Assembly (NCBI GenBank): GCA_964373855.1
Contig: CAYJWL010000006.1
Coordinates: forward strand, 1 to 44,021
From: CAYJWL01 sp964373855
Lineage (GTDB): Bacteria > Patescibacteriota > Andersenbacteria > UBA10190
Direction: 5' to 3'
Length of the DNA: 44,021 bases
Part shown: positions 7,209 to 15,778 of the stretch, one piece after another
Layout: every line of letters starts with the position of its first letter
Position numbering within the stretch: position 1 is the stretch's first letter
Position numbers and translations under genes: made by a program
The notes under the pieces: model-generated
The model's database searches: none
What the model saw: only the letters and a program-made list of their open reading frames with translations
What the model was told of the DNA's origin: nothing

Positions 7209-8300
7209 ATGAAAAAGAAAATCATGCATCTTATATCGGAGTTAGATATCGGCGGCACGGAAAAACAACTCCTGCTGCTTGTTCCTGTGCTGCAAGCAGA
7301 GTTTGCCAATCATGTTATCTGCATGATCGGAGAAGGACGCGTTGGGAAATCTTTGCAGGAACAGGGTATTCCCGTTCATTACTTGCGCGGGAAGCATCGG
7401 ATTGATGTGCGCATCCCGTACCGTCTATTCCGGATTCTGCGCCAGCAGCGGCCGGCAGCGCTCTTAACCTACCTCATTTTTGCCGATATTGTCGGCCGAA
7501 TCATCGGCCGTCTGGCGCGCGTGCCAACAGTCATCGCCAGTCAGCGCAGCAGCCTGTTTGGGCCGGCCCGGTGGCAGCAAATGGACCGCGCTACCCGATG
7601 GCTTGTTACCCATTATACGGTGCAAACCATCCACGCTAAGCACCTCCTGATGCGAGTGCTTGGGTTACCGTCTGATCGCCTGACCGTTATTGCCAACGCC
7701 GTGGCGTCGCAGCGGTTGCGCCGCAGCCGGACAGCGTCCCGAAGCGAGCACGCCACTCCCGCTACCGGTCTTGTGCTTGTCTCGGTTGCTAATCTTAAGC
7801 CGGAAAAAGGATTGGATGTTCTGCTGCGGGCATTTGATCAGTTGCAGGAGCGCTTCCCCGCCGCACACTTGTGGCTGGTAGGCGAGGGGCCGGAAAGAAA
7901 AAAACTTGAAGGCATATCTGCTCATCTTACGTCAGGCGCCAATATTCATTTTCTCGGCTTGCGCGAAGATATTCCCGACATACTAGCCGCGGCTGATATA
8001 TTTATTTTACCAACGTCTATAGAAGGAATGAGTAATGCTTTGCTCGAAGCCATGGCCGCGGGTTTACCCTGTGTCGCCTCAGACATTCCCGTTAACCGTG
8101 AAGTCATTACACCAGGCCGCACCGGTTTAGTATTTCGGTTAGGAGATGAAGAAAGTCTCCTCACCAGCCTTACACAACTTCTCACACAGCCCGAGTTAAG
8201 GTCGACCATCAGCCAGGCGGCCGCAGCACACGCCGCCACCCACCATTCAACTCACCACATTGCCGGTCAGTGGATCCGGCTCATACATCGTTTCACCTGA
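7209..8300 (+). CDS. GT4-family glycosyltransferase
   Basis: A GT-B fold protein of about 363 residues. The N-terminal acceptor domain begins MHLISELDIGGTEKQL, the usual glycine-rich start of GT4 enzymes. The C-terminal donor domain has SVANLKPEKGLDVLL, LVGEGPERKKLE and the EX7E-type motif EGMSNALLEAMAAGLP. I chose the ATG at 7209 because family similarity starts there; an upstream ATG at 7176, five bases after the asnB stop, is possible. It transfers an activated sugar onto a lipid- or protein-linked acceptor at the cytoplasmic face. Donor and acceptor are unknown. Confidence 0.9.
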   Translation: MKKKIMHLISELDIGGTEKQLLLLVPVLQAEFANHVICMIGEGRVGKSLQEQGIPVHYLRGKHRIDVRIPYRLFRILRQQRPAALLTYLIFADIVGRIIGRLARVPTVIASQRSSLFGPARWQQMDRATRWLVTHYTVQTIHAKHLLMRVLGLPSDRLTVIANAVASQRLRRSRTASRSEHATPATGLVLVSVANLKPEKGLDVLLRAFDQLQERFPAAHLWLVGEGPERKKLEGISAHLTSGANIHFLGLREDIPDILAAADIFILPTSIEGMSNALLEAMAAGLPCVASDIPVNREVITPGRTGLVFRLGDEESLLTSLTQLLTQPELRSTISQAAAAHAATHHSTHHIAGQWIRLIHRFT

Positions 8301-9107
8301 ATGCCGCCCGCAATCTCAATTTTACTCTCGGTCTATAACGGAGCCACGACCATTCGCCGCTGTTTAAACAGTATAGCGCAGCAGACATATCGGGATTGGG
8401 AAATCATCTGTGTTGATGATGCTTCAGACGACTCAACGCTGCACCTCGTAAAAGTTTGGCAAGAGAAACACGCGCATACACAAATGAAGCTGGTACAAAA
8501 CCGCACAAATCTTGGGTTGACCGCCTCGCTTGCGGCCGGATCAAAAGAGGCGGCGGGAGAATTTATCGCGCGTATTGATGCCGATGACTGGTGGGTGCCA
8601 CAAAAACTTGCCAAACAGCTCGCCTATCTTAATTCCCACCCAGCCTGCGGCGTTGTCGGGTGCCGGTACATTAATGTGCACGGCCAGAAGCAAACAACGA
8701 TACGCCTGCCGGAAACAACAGAGGCTATCCGGCAGAACATCTTCAGGAGAAATCCCTTCGGCCACAGTTGCGTGCTCATACGAAAAGCAGTGTTTGATAC
8801 GGCTGGCGGATATGATACGTCAATCCGTTACGGCCAGGACCGCGACCTCTGGTTTCGCCTGCTGCCTATAACTGACATGGCCAACCTGCCCGAAGCGCTC
8901 TGCTACCGGACAGTGAACGCCAGCTCTACAACACATGAGAAATGGCAGATTATCCAACAGTTGAAAACGGTCCATAAGTATATCCGTGCCTACCGCGCCT
9001 CACCGGTTGCCTACCTCGGTTTTGTTGAGCCGCTGATACTGCTGGCTGTGCCAAAATCTGCGAGAATACGCTTGAGAAAAATCCATGACCGTTTTCTTGC
9101 CCATTAA
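8301..9107 (+). CDS. GT2-family glycosyltransferase
   Basis: A 268-residue GT-A fold enzyme. It has the classic N-terminus ISILLSVYNG, the nucleotide-binding VDDASDDST, the metal-binding DxD in ARIDADDWW, and the acceptor-side motif GQDRDLWFR. The ATG follows the upstream stop directly. There is no C-terminal membrane domain, so it is a soluble or peripheral inverting transferase. It is probably one step of the glycan made by this operon. Confidence 0.9.
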   Translation: MPPAISILLSVYNGATTIRRCLNSIAQQTYRDWEIICVDDASDDSTLHLVKVWQEKHAHTQMKLVQNRTNLGLTASLAAGSKEAAGEFIARIDADDWWVPQKLAKQLAYLNSHPACGVVGCRYINVHGQKQTTIRLPETTEAIRQNIFRRNPFGHSCVLIRKAVFDTAGGYDTSIRYGQDRDLWFRLLPITDMANLPEALCYRTVNASSTTHEKWQIIQQLKTVHKYIRAYRASPVAYLGFVEPLILLAVPKSARIRLRKIHDRFLAH

Positions 9108-10170
9108 ACTGACTGTTACCGGCGGCACATCCACGTTTGCCCGCAAGCTGCAAGCCGGCCTGGCCGCTCTCGGGCACGAGGTTGTCTACACCCCACCCCC
9201 TACGCGCGACACCCTCGATTACGATATTCTCCTCGCTTCTCCTCGCGCCCCCCTTCACTGGCTGCTTCATGCTAAAAGGCACAGAAAGCCAATCGTTCAT
9301 CGGCTGGATGGCGTCTACTATCCGGCCACAACCGCCGGCTGGAAATTTCCCCTCTATAATGCGCCGCTGCAGCTCACACGCGCGCTGGCAAGCTTTGTGG
9401 TCTACCAAAGCCGCTATTCAAAATATTGTTGCGACCGGTTCCTTGGTCCAAGCCAAAAATCTCATACCATTATCTATAATGGTGTCGACACTGCCCTTTT
9501 TTCCCCCACAGGAGAAAAGAAAAACCTGCGTGACAATCCTGACCAACACGTTTTTATAACCACCGCGCGTTTTCGCCGGCCGGATCAGATTGTTCCGCTA
9601 CTGAAAGCCTTCAAGATATACCGAGACGAATATCACTCCAACAGTAAGTTTGTTATCATCGGCAATTTCACAAGTCGCGGGTGGCTTGACGGGGGTCCCC
9701 CGCCAAGCGCGCAGCTGCGCGAGCACTTAGTGGGGGTGAAGGCAAAGACAGGACCCGCGACAGAGAAGCATGTTGAGTACATTGGCTCTGTGCCAAACGA
9801 GAGCCTTCCCGCATATTTACGTGCTGCCGATGTCTTTCTGTTCAGCCACCAAAATCCGCCCTGCCCGAATAATGTCATTGAGGCCATGGCCAGCGGCTTG
9901 CCGATTTGCGGCGTGGCTGATGGAGCCATGACGGAACTTATCAGCAGCGGTATGAGCGGCATGTTGCTGCCAGCGGGAAATCAAGGATTCTTGCGTGCTC
10001 GTACTCTTGACCCCAAGACTTTTGCCGCCAACCTCAACACAATCATGAAGCGGCGTGATGACTATGCAACCAACAGCCGAGCACGGGCGATGAAACGATT
10101 TCGCCTGAATGATATGGCCTCGCGATATACAGCCGTATTTGCAGAGGCATTGAAACATGCAGCTCGGTGA
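9085..10170 (+). CDS. GT4-family glycosyltransferase
   Basis: A 361-residue GT-B protein whose start overlaps the preceding gene by 23 bases. The N-terminus has VTGGTSTFARKLQAGLAALGHE and later HRLDGVYY and IYNGVDTALFSP, as in GT4 enzymes. The donor domain has ITTARFRRPDQ, YIGSVPNESLPAYLRAAD and the conserved NNVIEAMASGLPICG; the first Glu of the usual EX7E motif appears replaced (HQNPPCPNNVIE). This replacement is also seen in some active members, so I still call it a transferase. The substrate is unknown. Confidence 0.87.
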   Translation: MTVFLPIKLTVTGGTSTFARKLQAGLAALGHEVVYTPPPTRDTLDYDILLASPRAPLHWLLHAKRHRKPIVHRLDGVYYPATTAGWKFPLYNAPLQLTRALASFVVYQSRYSKYCCDRFLGPSQKSHTIIYNGVDTALFSPTGEKKNLRDNPDQHVFITTARFRRPDQIVPLLKAFKIYRDEYHSNSKFVIIGNFTSRGWLDGGPPPSAQLREHLVGVKAKTGPATEKHVEYIGSVPNESLPAYLRAADVFLFSHQNPPCPNNVIEAMASGLPICGVADGAMTELISSGMSGMLLPAGNQGFLRARTLDPKTFAANLNTIMKRRDDYATNSRARAMKRFRLNDMASRYTAVFAEALKHAAR

Positions 10171-10223
10171 TCTTCTATGCCAGCTTCACCCAGTCATGTA
10201 CGGTAAAGTCTGAAACACGTCCT

Positions 10224-10982
10224 ATGCTGTCTCTTTTCTCCAATAATTACCTGTCACGAAAGCCCATCGAAAATGCCATGCGGCGATTTAGCCGACAGTT
10301 TCGGCAGCATCAGCGAGTTCTTGATATCGGCTGCGGGCACAAGCCGTATCAGAAATTCTTTCGCTGTGAATACATCGGCCTCGACCCGCTTTCAAAAGTA
10401 CAGCCGGATATTGTTGCCAACGCCTGGGATGTTCCCTTACCCGAAAACCACGTCGACGGCATTATTCTCAACCAAGCACTCGAGCATATTGCCAAAACAG
10501 ACCAAACAATTCAGGAAATCTACCGTGTGCTTAAGCCGGGCGGAATTATTATTGTCACTGTGCCCCACGCTATGAAAAACCACAGCACAGCCCTGCCGGC
10601 AAAAGATGCTCCGGTACAAAACTTTAATCGGGAAAGAGAACCATACTGGCGTGTAGATTATTACCGTTTTACGAAATATGGTCTCATATACGCCTTTCGG
10701 AAATTTAGAATTACTGGTGTAGATGAAACAACTGGCTACTTTGGCACGCTCTTCCAGCTCATGAACTACTTTTTGGCTTCGTTTGGCGCGGACCCGTTGT
10801 TTATGCCTGTTTATTTCATCAATAATGTTTTGGGCCTAAGCGCAGATGCCATCTTCCGCGGCCTGGCGAGAATACCGCTTCATCCCTTCCAAAAATTCGG
10901 CGACTTTATTTATTCCAGCCTGACAATCGATTATATTCTTACAGCGAAGAAGGAAAATCCTTCTGGAGCAGTGCACCTATGA
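10224..10982 (+). CDS. SAM-dependent methyltransferase (class I)
   Basis: About 252 residues from the ATG at 10224, though a GTG at 10167 overlapping the previous stop would add 19 non-conserved residues. The SAM-binding motif I is VLDIGCGHKPYQ, followed by YIGLDPL, ALEHI and VLKPGGIIIVTVPH. This is a Methyltransf_11-type Rossmann fold. In this setting it most likely methylates a sugar or glycan end. Hydrophobic stretches near the C-terminus may give loose membrane association. It ends with an ATGA overlap with the next gene. Confidence 0.85.
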   Translation: MLSLFSNNYLSRKPIENAMRRFSRQFRQHQRVLDIGCGHKPYQKFFRCEYIGLDPLSKVQPDIVANAWDVPLPENHVDGIILNQALEHIAKTDQTIQEIYRVLKPGGIIIVTVPHAMKNHSTALPAKDAPVQNFNREREPYWRVDYYRFTKYGLIYAFRKFRITGVDETTGYFGTLFQLMNYFLASFGADPLFMPVYFINNVLGLSADAIFRGLARIPLHPFQKFGDFIYSSLTIDYILTAKKENPSGAVHL

Positions 10983-12052
10983 GAAGCTTACGCGACAAAT
11001 TATTCGCAGCCAGCACGCTCTATAAAAACGCCACAGCCACACAAGATGTTTGGTATATTGTCGAATCAGCGAATTGGGCTATTCGCCAGGTTGGCGAGGC
11101 AGTAACAAGTGAGCTCAACCGCCAGAAACTTATCCGGGCAGCTGTGACCACCTCGCCTCGTCTCCTCCGCAACAGTATTGTGCACTACGGCTCCTTGCCG
11201 ACATTCTTCTCCAGCAGCGGCCCGCGCGTGGCAGACGCCACCACGAAGCGAATACTTACGATCTTTCATTTCTCTGTCAGCCGGCATATCCCTCAAGCGT
11301 TGCAAGCCGCACCGCACATTCACAGATTTCATACTGCCTCCCGCACCACAGCGTCTGTTTTACAAAAAGCGGGAATATCTGAAGAGCGTATTACTGTTAT
11401 TCCTTTGGGCGTGAATCTCAATATCTTCAGACAAATCAAAGCTACGGATCGCAGCAGCATCCGCCAAGAGCTGAATATTCCCGATGACGCGGTCGTTATC
11501 GGATCATTTCAAAAAGACGGCGTTGGCTGGCAGCGAGGGTTGCAACCGAAGCTTGAAAAAGGGCCGGACATACTCGTTGATACAGTGACTCTTCTTGCAA
11601 AAGATTATCCTGTCCATGTTTTGCTGGTCGGTCCGGCCCGCGGGTATGTTGCCGCCAAGCTGCAACAGCACGGTATTGCTTTTACCAACATTGGCTACGT
11701 CGCCGACATATCAAAAGTAGCAAGATACTATGCCGCCCTTGATCTCTACCTCATCTCCTCTCGCGTTGAAGGCGGTCCGCTGGCCCTGCTTGAATCATGG
11801 GCAACGGGGATTCCGGTTGTCACCACCCCTGTGGGCATGGCAGCCGATTATGCCCAAGACGGAGCCAATGCCTTGTCCGCCCCGATCACTGATGCCAAAA
11901 CATTAGCTATACAGGCAGAGCGCATTATTAAAGATCCCTCTCTGGCCCAACGCCTTACTTCCCAGGCGCAATCTGATGTACAAAAATTCGCTTGGCCGGC
12001 CGTCGCCCGCCGCTACTATGAAGAGCTGTATGCTCCGCTGCTAAACACATGA
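10979..12052 (+). CDS. GT4-family glycosyltransferase
   Basis: A 357-residue GT-B enzyme coupled by ATGA overlaps on both sides. It has VIPLGVNLNIF at the domain junction, VHVLLVGPARGY, FTNIGYVADISKVARYYAALD and the EX7E-type motif EGGPLALLESWATGIPVVTT. The N-terminal domain is short and lacks the usual glycine-rich opening loop, so the acceptor may be unusual. It probably adds one residue in the glycan assembled by its neighbours. Confidence 0.87.
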   Translation: MRSLRDKLFAASTLYKNATATQDVWYIVESANWAIRQVGEAVTSELNRQKLIRAAVTTSPRLLRNSIVHYGSLPTFFSSSGPRVADATTKRILTIFHFSVSRHIPQALQAAPHIHRFHTASRTTASVLQKAGISEERITVIPLGVNLNIFRQIKATDRSSIRQELNIPDDAVVIGSFQKDGVGWQRGLQPKLEKGPDILVDTVTLLAKDYPVHVLLVGPARGYVAAKLQQHGIAFTNIGYVADISKVARYYAALDLYLISSRVEGGPLALLESWATGIPVVTTPVGMAADYAQDGANALSAPITDAKTLAIQAERIIKDPSLAQRLTSQAQSDVQKFAWPAVARRYYEELYAPLLNT

Positions 12053-13077
12053 AAATTCATATCGCATACCAATTCAAAGCCGGTCCCTTTGGCGGTGCCA
12101 ATCAGTTTCTTCAAGCACTCAAGGAGGAGTTCAAGCGGCACGGCGTTCTTGCGCCACAACCTAATCAGGCCGATGTCCTGCTGGCAAATGCAAACCCCGG
12201 TAACATTTCACATCTCTTGCGCGAGCTGCCGAAATTCCGGCGGAATAATCCAGGCGGCGCTATCATCATTCGAATCGATGGGCCGATACATCTGCTCCGT
12301 GGCCAGGATCGTTTTGCCGACCGCACGATTGCGCGCCTTGTACATTTATTTGCCGATGGCGTTGTGTTTCAGTCGCAGTGGTCACGCCGGAAGAATAAAG
12401 CCATGTTTAATCTATCCGCACCGAACGAAACAGTTATCCACAATGCACCGGATCCAGCCATATTTTACCCAAAAGAAGATAGCCAACCCGCCTCCAGGAA
12501 AATTAAGATTATTGCCGCTTCGTGGTCGCCCAACCCTCGCAAAGGATTTTCTGTTTATAAATATCTAGACGAGAATCTTGATTGGAGAAAATACGAGATG
12601 ACATTTGTCGGAAACTCCCCCATACCATTTCAGAACATCACCATGTTGCCGCCACAATCACCGCAGCGCCTGTCTGACATCCTGCGCCAGCACGACATCT
12701 ATCTAACTGCCTCCGAAAACGATCCGTGTTCCAACAGCTTAATCGAAGCACTGGCCTGCGGCCTGCCGGCTGTTGCCCGCCAAAGCGGCGGGCATCTAGA
12801 ACTTGTGCAGCAGGGAGGCGAGCTCTTTGCCACTGTTGACGAAGCGATTCCTGCGATTGATAAAGTGTTCCAAAATACCGCGCATTACCAATCTCACATC
12901 CCGACTTTTTCTATTTCAGCTGCAGCTGTCAGCTACATCGACTTTATGCAAATGGTCAAAAAATCTCCCAGGAAAAAGCCCTTGATCTTTTCCAGCCGGC
13001 TGCGCGGTCTGCTGTTGGCCGGCACTCACCAAGGCTATCAAATAAAAAAAGCTTTACTTCGTTCACGACGATACTAA
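12049..13077 (+). CDS. GT4-like glycosyltransferase
   Basis: A 342-residue protein beginning MKIHIAYQFKAGPFGGANQFL, a glycine-rich GT-B N-terminus. It continues with VVFQSQWSRRK, VIHNAPDPAIF, AASWSPNPRKGF and the motif ENDPCSNSLIEALACGLPAVA (EX7E type). It overlaps the preceding gene by ATGA and is followed 17 bases later by a methyltransferase. The role is a transfer step in glycan assembly; the sugar is not known. Confidence 0.87.
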   Translation: MKIHIAYQFKAGPFGGANQFLQALKEEFKRHGVLAPQPNQADVLLANANPGNISHLLRELPKFRRNNPGGAIIIRIDGPIHLLRGQDRFADRTIARLVHLFADGVVFQSQWSRRKNKAMFNLSAPNETVIHNAPDPAIFYPKEDSQPASRKIKIIAASWSPNPRKGFSVYKYLDENLDWRKYEMTFVGNSPIPFQNITMLPPQSPQRLSDILRQHDIYLTASENDPCSNSLIEALACGLPAVARQSGGHLELVQQGGELFATVDEAIPAIDKVFQNTAHYQSHIPTFSISAAAVSYIDFMQMVKKSPRKKPLIFSSRLRGLLLAGTHQGYQIKKALLRSRRY

Positions 13078-13094
13078 GAACAATTGGGACGCTT

Positions 13095-14033
13095 ATGAAC
13101 AAATACGACGACGTTAAACTGGACATACAAGGATTACTGAATCAACAAGAGAAAAATAAGGCGGCATGGAGGCCGGATGCCGGCAGCGCTGACACTTTAG
13201 ATTTCTTCGCGCGGGCGACGGCTGTGCTGGCTCGCTATACCACCGCCGGACTGTACAGCAGCGGCCTGCTCCGCCGGCTGATGTATGCTCACCTCAAGCT
13301 CAACTGGTTTTTTGAATTCCGCGATTATTGGGTCAAAGAACTGGGGTTGCGTCGGATTGAACCGCATGATTTTTATTTCCTCTCCGGCATATATCGGCAA
13401 AAATTCCAGGCGCTCCAAGTTGACAAAGAACAGGACAAAGAAGCATTCCTGCGTGCGTGGCAGGCACCCGAGGCTATCTACCTCCTGTTCGCATATCAAT
13501 ACAAGCTCGCGCTTCACCCTGCAGGCGCGTATAGAATTGCCAAATATATTCCAAGAGGTGCTCGCGTATGCGAATTCGGCTGCGGGCTCGCACCAATCAC
13601 GCAATCTCTAGTGAAATACTACCCTGATCTGAACGTGAACATCACCGCCGCTGATATTCCTTCCTATATGCTCCATTTTTTGCAATGGAAATTTCACAAC
13701 AAGCCCTACGTCCGCGTACTGCCAGTTGATCCCGCCAGCAACACTCCACTCAAAGATACATACGATGTTATTACCTGCATGACCGTGCTCGAGCATCTGC
13801 CCCGCCCATTGTCAACTGTCGAACACCTGTATAACCAGCTGCGCCCCGGCGGTTACTTTATGTTCGATTACATTAGATCGGAAGGAAAGGGCTTGGATAC
13901 TAAGCAGGCGTTAAAGGATCGGCAGAAAGTCATCAACTTCATTCGTGAAAAATATACGGTAATTCACGGCCGCATCCCGGCTGATGAAGGTAATATTCAG
14001 GCAGTAATTTGCCGGAAATATGAAGGTATGTAG
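13095..14033 (+). CDS. SAM-dependent methyltransferase (class I)
   Basis: A 312-residue protein. A helical N-terminal region of about 140 residues precedes a class I methyltransferase core with motif I VCEFGCGLAPITQ, an acidic ITAADIPSYM, VITCMTVLEHLPRP and LRPGGYFMFD. The long N-terminal part may bind the acceptor. It lies between a glycosyltransferase and a KdsC-like phosphatase, so a glycan or sugar substrate is likely. Confidence 0.82.
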   Translation: MNKYDDVKLDIQGLLNQQEKNKAAWRPDAGSADTLDFFARATAVLARYTTAGLYSSGLLRRLMYAHLKLNWFFEFRDYWVKELGLRRIEPHDFYFLSGIYRQKFQALQVDKEQDKEAFLRAWQAPEAIYLLFAYQYKLALHPAGAYRIAKYIPRGARVCEFGCGLAPITQSLVKYYPDLNVNITAADIPSYMLHFLQWKFHNKPYVRVLPVDPASNTPLKDTYDVITCMTVLEHLPRPLSTVEHLYNQLRPGGYFMFDYIRSEGKGLDTKQALKDRQKVINFIREKYTVIHGRIPADEGNIQAVICRKYEGM

Positions 14034-14108
14034 TATTAGAAATCAACAACTGTGTCCTTTTTAATATCAACGCGCAGCCAAGCAACTATACTTTCTCTCC
14101 AAAAGCAC

Positions 14109-14609
14109 ATGGTACCACAAGCACTGTTAGCACAATTGAAAGAATGCCGGCTTCTTCTCTTTGACTTTGACGGGGTGTTCACAGACAACAAAGTGTACAT
14201 CAACAACCAAGGGGAAGAGATGGTGCGCTGTGACCGCAGTGACACCTTTGGCCTGCAGGAGCTTGTTGCTTTTGGTGTTAAGGTCATGATTCTATCTACC
14301 GAGCGGAATTCTGTCGTCAAGAAAAGAGCCGCCAAGCTTGGGCTTGATTGCATCAACGGCTTAGGCGACAAAGGCGCCAGGCTGCAGGAACTGCTCGAAC
14401 AGAAGAATATCAATCCACAGCATGTTGTCTATGTCGGCAATGATATAAATGATCTGCCGTGCTTTGCCATCGCTGGTGTATCAATCGCCGTTGCCGACGC
14501 CTACCCTCTCGTGCGCAACAAAGCTCATTACGTCACCAAAGCATCCGGCGGCAGCGGTGCCGTGCGGGAAGTCATTGAACTATTACTGCAAGCCAAACAA
14601 GAAAAATAA
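14109..14609 (+). CDS. KdsC/YrbI-type HAD phosphatase
   Basis: About 166 residues from the ATG at 14109; a GTG at 14052 is possible. It shows the HAD type III motifs LLFDFDGVFTDNKVY, ILSTERNSVVKKRA, a central Lys in GDKG, and YVGNDINDLPCF. This family removes phosphate from KDO-8-phosphate or nonulosonate-9-phosphate. With neuB and a neuA-like gene next door on the other strand, dephosphorylation of a nonulosonate phosphate is the best guess. The stop codon lies within the shared terminator stem. Confidence 0.88.
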   Translation: MVPQALLAQLKECRLLLFDFDGVFTDNKVYINNQGEEMVRCDRSDTFGLQELVAFGVKVMILSTERNSVVKKRAAKLGLDCINGLGDKGARLQELLEQKNINPQHVVYVGNDINDLPCFAIAGVSIAVADAYPLVRNKAHYVTKASGGSGAVREVIELLLQAKQEK

Positions 14610-14637
14610 AACCGCCAAGTGCTAATGGCGGTTTTAT
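14606..14637. terminator. Perfect 12-bp bidirectional terminator
   Basis: ATAAAACCGCCA (14606-14617) is the exact reverse complement of TGGCGGTTTTAT (14626-14637), with an eight-base loop. The A-tract on one side and T-tract on the other make a Rho-independent terminator in both directions. The converging genes end inside or at the edge of the stem: stop codons at 14607-14609 and 14637-14639. Confidence 0.9.
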
Positions 14638-15704
14638 CAGGCTGCGACTACCTCCTCCGGTTGCGGCTGCTGAACATGCTCTTCGAGTATCAATTCATCT
14701 TTCTTCACAGCCGTTTTCATCTCCCGGCCAACCAACTTGTGCCGTTCCCGCCAGCGCAGGCCCGTGCCGGGGCTAAGCAGATGAATATCACTTCCAGAAA
14801 TAATCTCGCCGGGATGCAAATCCCGCTTGGCCGCAATTGACCGTTCCAGCTTCTTGCGAGCCGCTTCGGCAGCTGGATGGGCTTCCATTGTTTCTTCACC
14901 CAATGCTTCCTCCAGATGGCGAATGTCGCGCATCATACGAAAGACACCATCTGGCCCCAGTGCACCGGCATGATCCGATCCTTTCATGGCCCGGTTGAGG
15001 GTCATGTGCTTTTCAATGATTTGCGCGCCTAATGCCATGGCAGCAATGGGAACCATGATGCCGACGGTGTGATCAGAATACCCAATAGTGTAATCCGGAT
15101 ACTGGCTCTTAAGATAGGTGATGGTATGAAGATTAATGTGTTCGAAGGGAGATGGATACTCGGATAAACAGTAAAGAATACTAATCTTACGGTGATGCTT
15201 CGTAATAATCTCCAACGCTTCAGTCAGTTCCCGCGGTCCAGCCATACCAGTTGAAAGAATGATGGGGATTTGTGTCTGGGCCAAGGCCTCCAGCAGCGGC
15301 AAATTCGTCAGATCACGCGAGGCTACTTTTAAGCGATCCGGTGTGAAGTACGTCAAAATGGAAAGCGCGCCCGGACTGCAGATTGTCTCCACCACATCAA
15401 GTCCCCGCGCCTTGGCATACTGATAAAGCTCAAAATGCTGCTGGTCAGTAAGCTCCAGCGCCGCCCGATGCTCGCCATACGTTTTGCCAAACGAATGAGG
15501 AGAATCGTATGGTTTGGCCATCTCCGAAGCCGTAAGTTCGTGCCTCAAATCTCGTTTCTGCAACTTAATTGCATTCATGGGAGCATACTCTCGTCCATCG
15601 GCGTCCAGCACAGGCATGGACGCCAAATCAATCAGGCGCTTGGCAATATCAACAGAACCATTATGGTTCTGCCCCAGCTCCCCAACGACGTATGTCTGCT
15701 GCAT
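14637..15704 (-). CDS. neuB: N-acylneuraminate (nonulosonate) synthase NeuB
   Basis: A 355-residue protein that condenses phosphoenolpyruvate with an N-acyl hexosamine or its phosphate to form a nonulosonic acid. The NeuB barrel has ELGQNHNG at residues 9-16, KLQKRDLR, TGMAGPRELTEAL, GYSDHTVG and EKHMTLNRAMKGSDHAGAL. The C-terminal SAF (antifreeze-like) domain has GEIISGSDIHLLSPGTGL. It is the last gene of the long minus-strand operon. Whether the product is a sialic, legionaminic or pseudaminic-type acid cannot be told; no NeuC, PseB/C or GlmD homologue is in the window. Confidence 0.93.
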   Translation of the reverse strand: MQQTYVVGELGQNHNGSVDIAKRLIDLASMPVLDADGREYAPMNAIKLQKRDLRHELTASEMAKPYDSPHSFGKTYGEHRAALELTDQQHFELYQYAKARGLDVVETICSPGALSILTYFTPDRLKVASRDLTNLPLLEALAQTQIPIILSTGMAGPRELTEALEIITKHHRKISILYCLSEYPSPFEHINLHTITYLKSQYPDYTIGYSDHTVGIMVPIAAMALGAQIIEKHMTLNRAMKGSDHAGALGPDGVFRMMRDIRHLEEALGEETMEAHPAAEAARKKLERSIAAKRDLHPGEIISGSDIHLLSPGTGLRWRERHKLVGREMKTAVKKDELILEEHVQQPQPEEVVAA

Positions 15705-15778
15705 GCTGTTATACTGTTCCCGCTGCCTGGTACCGACAAGCCATCTTTTTCCACATCACTAGTACATGTATGGCCACA

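Noticed and set aside
15705..15716. Minus-strand TATAAC as a dedicated neuB promoter
   Set aside because: It is only three bases before the ATG, so transcription would start inside the gene, and there is no -35 box at usual spacing.
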